A DNA stretch of 64,000 nt from an uncultured Pseudomonadota bacterium (GTDB lineage Bacteria; Myxococcota_A; UBA796; SXON01), in NCBI GenBank assembly GCA_903900265.1, contig CAIUMM010000031.1, forward strand, positions 1 to 64,000, read 5' to 3'. The notes beneath the pieces are model-generated. The model ran no database searches and was not told the DNA's origin. It saw only the letters and a program-made list of their open reading frames with translations. The position numbers and the translations under genes are program-made. Shown here one piece after another: positions 61,199 through 64,000 of this stretch. The stretch's first letter is position 1. The number at the start of each line of letters is the position of its first letter.

Positions 61199-61609
61199 AT
61201 GAACGCCATCGCCTCCTACCGACGCAACCGGCTGGAAAACGCCCCGAATGAAGATATCCTCGTGATGCTTCTGAACGAGGCCGTGCGCCGTGAGGCCGAG
61301 GCCGCGATCTGCATGGAGAACAAGGACCGCGCAGGTTGGGTCGCGCACATCCATGTCGCGCGCGCGATCTTTATCGAGCTGCGCATGGCGCTCGACGCCG
61401 ACACCCCGCCGGAGATCTCCAACCCGCTGCGCAACACCTACTCCTGGTGCGTCCATCACCTCACCGAGGTCGCTCACAGCGGTGACGTCACCCGGCTCGC
61501 CGAGGTGCAGCGCGTGACCGCGATGGTGGAAGACACATGGACGCGCGCCGTTCAGATCTCCCGTGGGGAATCGCCCGAAGAGGCCGCGCCCGAAGAGTCG
61601 GCTGAATGA
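61199..61609 (+). CDS. fliS: Flagellin chaperone FliS
   Basis: Cytoplasmic chaperone that binds flagellin C-termini. 136 residues: AIASYRRNRLENAPNEDILV, MLLNEAVRREAEAAICMENK, then helices ending in an acidic tail (PEEAAPEESAE). Ten bases after fliD; overlaps the next gene (ATGA). Confidence 0.92.
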   Translation: MNAIASYRRNRLENAPNEDILVMLLNEAVRREAEAAICMENKDRAGWVAHIHVARAIFIELRMALDADTPPEISNPLRNTYSWCVHHLTEVAHSGDVTRLAEVQRVTAMVEDTWTRAVQISRGESPEEAAPEESAE

Positions 61610-61917
61610 GCGGGTCAGAGGACCAACCCCTCGACTTCGCTACGCTGCTCGTCCACCTCGACACCTGCGCGTGGAAGATCGATGGTGACATGCCGGTCTC
61701 CCCGGATGACCTGCGCGTCCTCTCCGAAGCCGCCGAAGCGATGGCGCCTTCCCTCGACCTGCCCGAGCGTGAGCAGCTTGCCGGGCGTCTGGCGCGAATG
61801 ATCCAGGCGTTGAACGAGGGTTGTGCACGCTTGAACGAGCGTATTGGCGCCGTAAGCCATGGCCGTCGTGCCGTCAAAGGCTACGCGGCGATGGGCTCTT
61901 CCGCGACAAAGCAGTGA
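61606..61917 (+). CDS. FliT-like small helical protein
   Basis: 103 residues, mostly helix (LDLPEREQLAGRLARMIQAL, NEGCARLNERIGAVSHGRRA), ending KGYAAMG. FliT chaperones have a similar size, a position after fliS, and a final short helix with Lys/Tyr. Sequence support is limited; the alternative is an unrelated flagellar accessory protein. Overlaps both neighbours by four bases. Confidence 0.6.
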   Translation: MSGSEDQPLDFATLLVHLDTCAWKIDGDMPVSPDDLRVLSEAAEAMAPSLDLPEREQLAGRLARMIQALNEGCARLNERIGAVSHGRRAVKGYAAMGSSATKQ

Positions 61918-62477
61918 ACAGCCTAACGACCCTCGCGCTCGGGCTGCGCCTCTCCGGCGAGAGCGTGAACGACCCGACCATCGCGCATATGTACGGCGAT
62001 CACTCGATTTCAGGCGAGATCACCGCGGCGACCGACCTCCCGCTCGGCATGCGGGCGAACCTGATGGTCGGTTATCGACGCCTGTCCGGTAATCTGCTGA
62101 CCGGCGAAGGCGCGGTAACAGAAAACGCTACGTGGATCCGCTACATTCCCGTTTCGGCGACGGTCGGGATGCACAAGGATATCGGCGCGCTCGACCTTGG
62201 CATCGGCGTGGGCCCGAGCACGGTGGCGTTCGCGGAGCAGGTCGGCATGGGCGAAGAAGCCGCGAGCCGGGGCTCCAAGTGGGGAGCCTTGGCCGAGGGC
62301 ACCGTGCGGATGCACCTCGGCGAGATGCAGGCCACGGACACCGCGATCTCGATCGAAGGCTCGTTGGGATACCGCGCGATGATGCGCCGTCACGGAGCGG
62401 TTTGCGACGGCGAGAAGGTGTGTGGATTTGACTTTAGCGCGCTGCGGGTCGGCCTCGGCGTGGTGGCGATGTTCTGA
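61914..62477 (+). CDS. Predicted outer-membrane beta-barrel protein
   Basis: GTG at 61914 overlaps the previous stop (GTGA). 187 residues of alternating hydrophobic strands (TLALGLRLSGESV, LPLGMRANLMVGYRRLSG, ATVGMHKDIGALDLGIGVGP, ISIEGSLGYRAMMRRHG) and a C-terminal Phe (LRVGLGVVAMF), the pattern of outer-membrane barrels recognised by BamA. No standard signal peptide is seen from this start; a short hydrophobic N-terminus (LTTLALGLRLSG) is all there is. Two Cys (VCDGEKVCG) could form a loop disulphide. No named family. Its stop overlaps the next start by one base, so it is translated with the flagellar chaperone genes. Confidence 0.72.
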   Translation: MNSLTTLALGLRLSGESVNDPTIAHMYGDHSISGEITAATDLPLGMRANLMVGYRRLSGNLLTGEGAVTENATWIRYIPVSATVGMHKDIGALDLGIGVGPSTVAFAEQVGMGEEAASRGSKWGALAEGTVRMHLGEMQATDTAISIEGSLGYRAMMRRHGAVCDGEKVCGFDFSALRVGLGVVAMF

Positions 62478-64000
62478 TGTTCGCGCTCATCAGCCTCGCG
62501 CTGGCTGGTCCTATCCAGTTCACGACTACACCCGGTGCAGAGGTTGAAGTGCTCCCGATGAGCGTCGCCGGACGCGTCGAGGTGATCTTCCACCGCAATC
62601 GCGTGGATCTACGCCCACAGCTTGGAGATGAGCCCATTGACGGCCTGCGGGCGTGGCGCCTCTCGGATCTGGGGGGCGAGTGGGTGCTCACCGCGTGGAT
62701 GTGGGATCCGAAGACCGCGATTTCGCTGACCCACGCCGAGAATATCTGGACAGCCACGGTCTCTCCGATCAAAGCGCCGATCCTGCCCGAAGTACAGGGG
62801 GTATGCGCCGTTGACGCGCGTACCGCGTTGGTGCCGCTGCATGGAAAAGACATGCTGCACACCTTCCCGCCGACGCTGTTCCTCCCCGCGATGCCGCGGT
62901 GGACCTCCGCGGAGGCCGCGGAGGGGGACGCCGCAAGCTGGGACAAGATCGCCGAGCTGAGGCGCACCGTCGGTCCTGCGGACGCTCGCGGGAACTACGC
63001 GCTCGGCGCGATGCATCGGGACCTGGGACACGCACGCGAGGCCGCGTATTACTTCACGAAGGCGGTCAAGCTCGGCGCGCCGGGCGAAACGGCCCTGCTG
63101 CAAGCCGCAGGAGCCCAGCTTGAATCTGGGCAGTGGGACGCCGCGCGCGCGACCGCTGCGGAGGCGCGCCTCGCGGGTGCCGCCGATGAGCCGGTGCGGG
63201 AGATCGAAGCGCTGATCGCGCTCGTCACGCTGGACCCGGAGCCTGCGACCTCCGGCCGCGCGCTCGCGCTCGCGTCCACACGTCCTGCGGCGTCGCTCGT
63301 GGCGGGAGGTTTGCTCCTCCGCGCGGGATGCGCGACGGAGGCGATCCCCGTCCTTGAGCGTGCTGTGCTCATCGAAGACAACGACCGCCAAGCGATGGCG
63401 CGCATCCTGCTCATGGACGCACATGTGCTGGGCGGCGACATCAAGGGCGCCGAGTCCACGATGAAAGACCTGTCCAGCCGTCGGGTGCCGGCCCGCTGGT
63501 CCGGCTTGCTGAGGGCACGGTCGCGGTTGATCACGCTGCTGCAACAGTCTCCGAACCAGTGGGCGGCGCTGGTCCCCGAGCTCGAAAAGGTCGGCCGGGT
63601 CCGGGATGAAGAAGGCGCGGAGTCGCTGTTCCTGCTTGGGCAAATCGGCGTAGCGCTCGGCGACGCGCGTATGTCCATCGACGCCTGGGGGGCCCTGGTC
63701 GACCACCACCGGGACCTCCTCGCCGGAGAGCCCGGTGAACGGCTCGCCATGGCGTGGGAGGCGCGGGTCAAAGGCCTGCTCGAGAATGATCGGGAGCTGG
63801 ACGCGCTCGCCATGCACGCGGGTGTTTGGCGCCCCGGCCTGCTGCCTCACCTCAAAACCGCCGACCAGCTGCAGGCGCTCGCGGTGATCGATGAGCGCTA
63901 CGGCTTGTACGAATCGGCGCTCGACCTCATGCAGGCCATCTCCGACATGGAGGGCGCAAAGGGCCTCGACGACCGCGCGACCATCTTGTCCATCGCACGG
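62477..64000 (+). CDS. TPR-type exported protein, truncated by the window edge
   Basis: ATG at 62477 shares its first base with the preceding TGA stop. About 508 codons are open to the edge. The N-terminus (MFALISLALAGPIQF) is a short signal peptide; residues about 20-140 are beta-rich (VEVLPMSVAGRVEVIFHRNR, LGGEWVLTAWMWD). From about residue 170 on, helical pairs of TPR type appear (RGNYALGAMHRDLGHAREAA, YYFTKAVKLG, AIPVLERAVLIEDNDRQAMA). No named family. Continuous translational coupling from fliS onward links it to the flagellar regulon. Confidence 0.82.
   Translation, partial: MFALISLALAGPIQFTTTPGAEVEVLPMSVAGRVEVIFHRNRVDLRPQLGDEPIDGLRAWRLSDLGGEWVLTAWMWDPKTAISLTHAENIWTATVSPIKAPILPEVQGVCAVDARTALVPLHGKDMLHTFPPTLFLPAMPRWTSAEAAEGDAASWDKIAELRRTVGPADARGNYALGAMHRDLGHAREAAYYFTKAVKLGAPGETALLQAAGAQLESGQWDAARATAAEARLAGAADEPVREIEALIALVTLDPEPATSGRALALASTRPAASLVAGGLLLRAGCATEAIPVLERAVLIEDNDRQAMARILLMDAHVLGGDIKGAESTMKDLSSRRVPARWSGLLRARSRLITLLQQSPNQWAALVPELEKVGRVRDEEGAESLFLLGQIGVALGDARMSIDAWGALVDHHRDLLAGEPGERLAMAWEARVKGLLENDRELDALAMHAGVWRPGLLPHLKTADQLQALAVIDERYGLYESALDLMQAISDMEGAKGLDDRATILSIAR

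Overview
The window is a high-GC bacterial chromosome segment dominated by a large, compact flagellar locus (about 22.9-64 kb), preceded by about 22 kb of housekeeping and envelope genes. Several traits point to a myxobacterial or related deltaproteobacterial lineage: MYXO-CTERM-like tails (Cys/Gly-rich motif, hydrophobic helix, basic end), a Gly-Asp-Ser/Thr-rich linker, MopE-type DCDD repeats, many lipoproteins and very long Ala/Arg coiled coils. This is an inference from family resemblance, not a database result.

Layout. 1-22.7 kb: a truncated lipoprotein gene; a 2,679-residue protein combining pentapeptide repeats, a coiled coil, one membrane helix and TPRs; murA; type III glutamine synthetase; a lipoprotein gene translationally coupled to pgi; an FKBP lipoprotein; a COG0523 metallochaperone GTPase coupled to a D,D-carboxypeptidase; an operon with an intact 2-oxoacid dehydrogenase E2 between two shrunken, apparently inactive E1-like genes; an RluA-family pseudouridine synthase; and a small secreted protein. 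22.9-47.8 kb (minus strand): a first FliA-type sigma gene and a 110-residue membrane protein gene, each behind a strong sigma-54 motif; then flgE, TIGR02530, flgD, fliK, motE, fliJ, fliI, fliH, fliG, fliF, flhA, a three-gene surface-protein cassette, flhB, fliR, fliQ, fliP, fliO, fliN, fliM and fliL. 47.9-64 kb (plus strand): a second FliA-type sigma gene, flgF, flgG, flgA, flgH, motA, motB, flgI, flgJ fused to an M23 peptidase, flgM, flgN, flgK, flgL, two flagellins, fliD, fliS, a FliT-like gene, an outer-membrane barrel gene and a truncated TPR gene. flgB, flgC and fliE are absent from the window, as are flhF, flhG and chemotaxis genes.

Regulation. I found 13 promoters of one form: [T/C]NAA, exactly 15 bases, then an 8-base -10 element containing CCGAT. 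They precede nearly every flagellar operon. Operons for basal body, export, hook and the second sigma gene mostly have ACCGATA[G/A]. flgM and the two flagellins have variants lacking the A after CCGAT (TCCGATTC, TCCGATGC, GCCGATCT, ACCGATTC). Together with the sigma-54 site upstream of the first fliA-type gene, this suggests a three-step cascade: sigma-54 to FliA-1 to structural operons plus FliA-2, then to the filament. In flgD, fliF, flgI and the surface cassette the start codon begins exactly 7 bases after the -10 element (8 in flhA), which implies leaderless mRNAs.

Most notable points: the two-sigma, two-promoter-class arrangement; the leaderless set; the surface cassette (beta-propeller, MopE/beta-helix and OmpA proteins) inside the flagellar regulon; the small sigma-54-driven membrane protein; a possible RNA switch before flgE; the giant 2,679-residue protein; and the E1-degenerate dehydrogenase operon.
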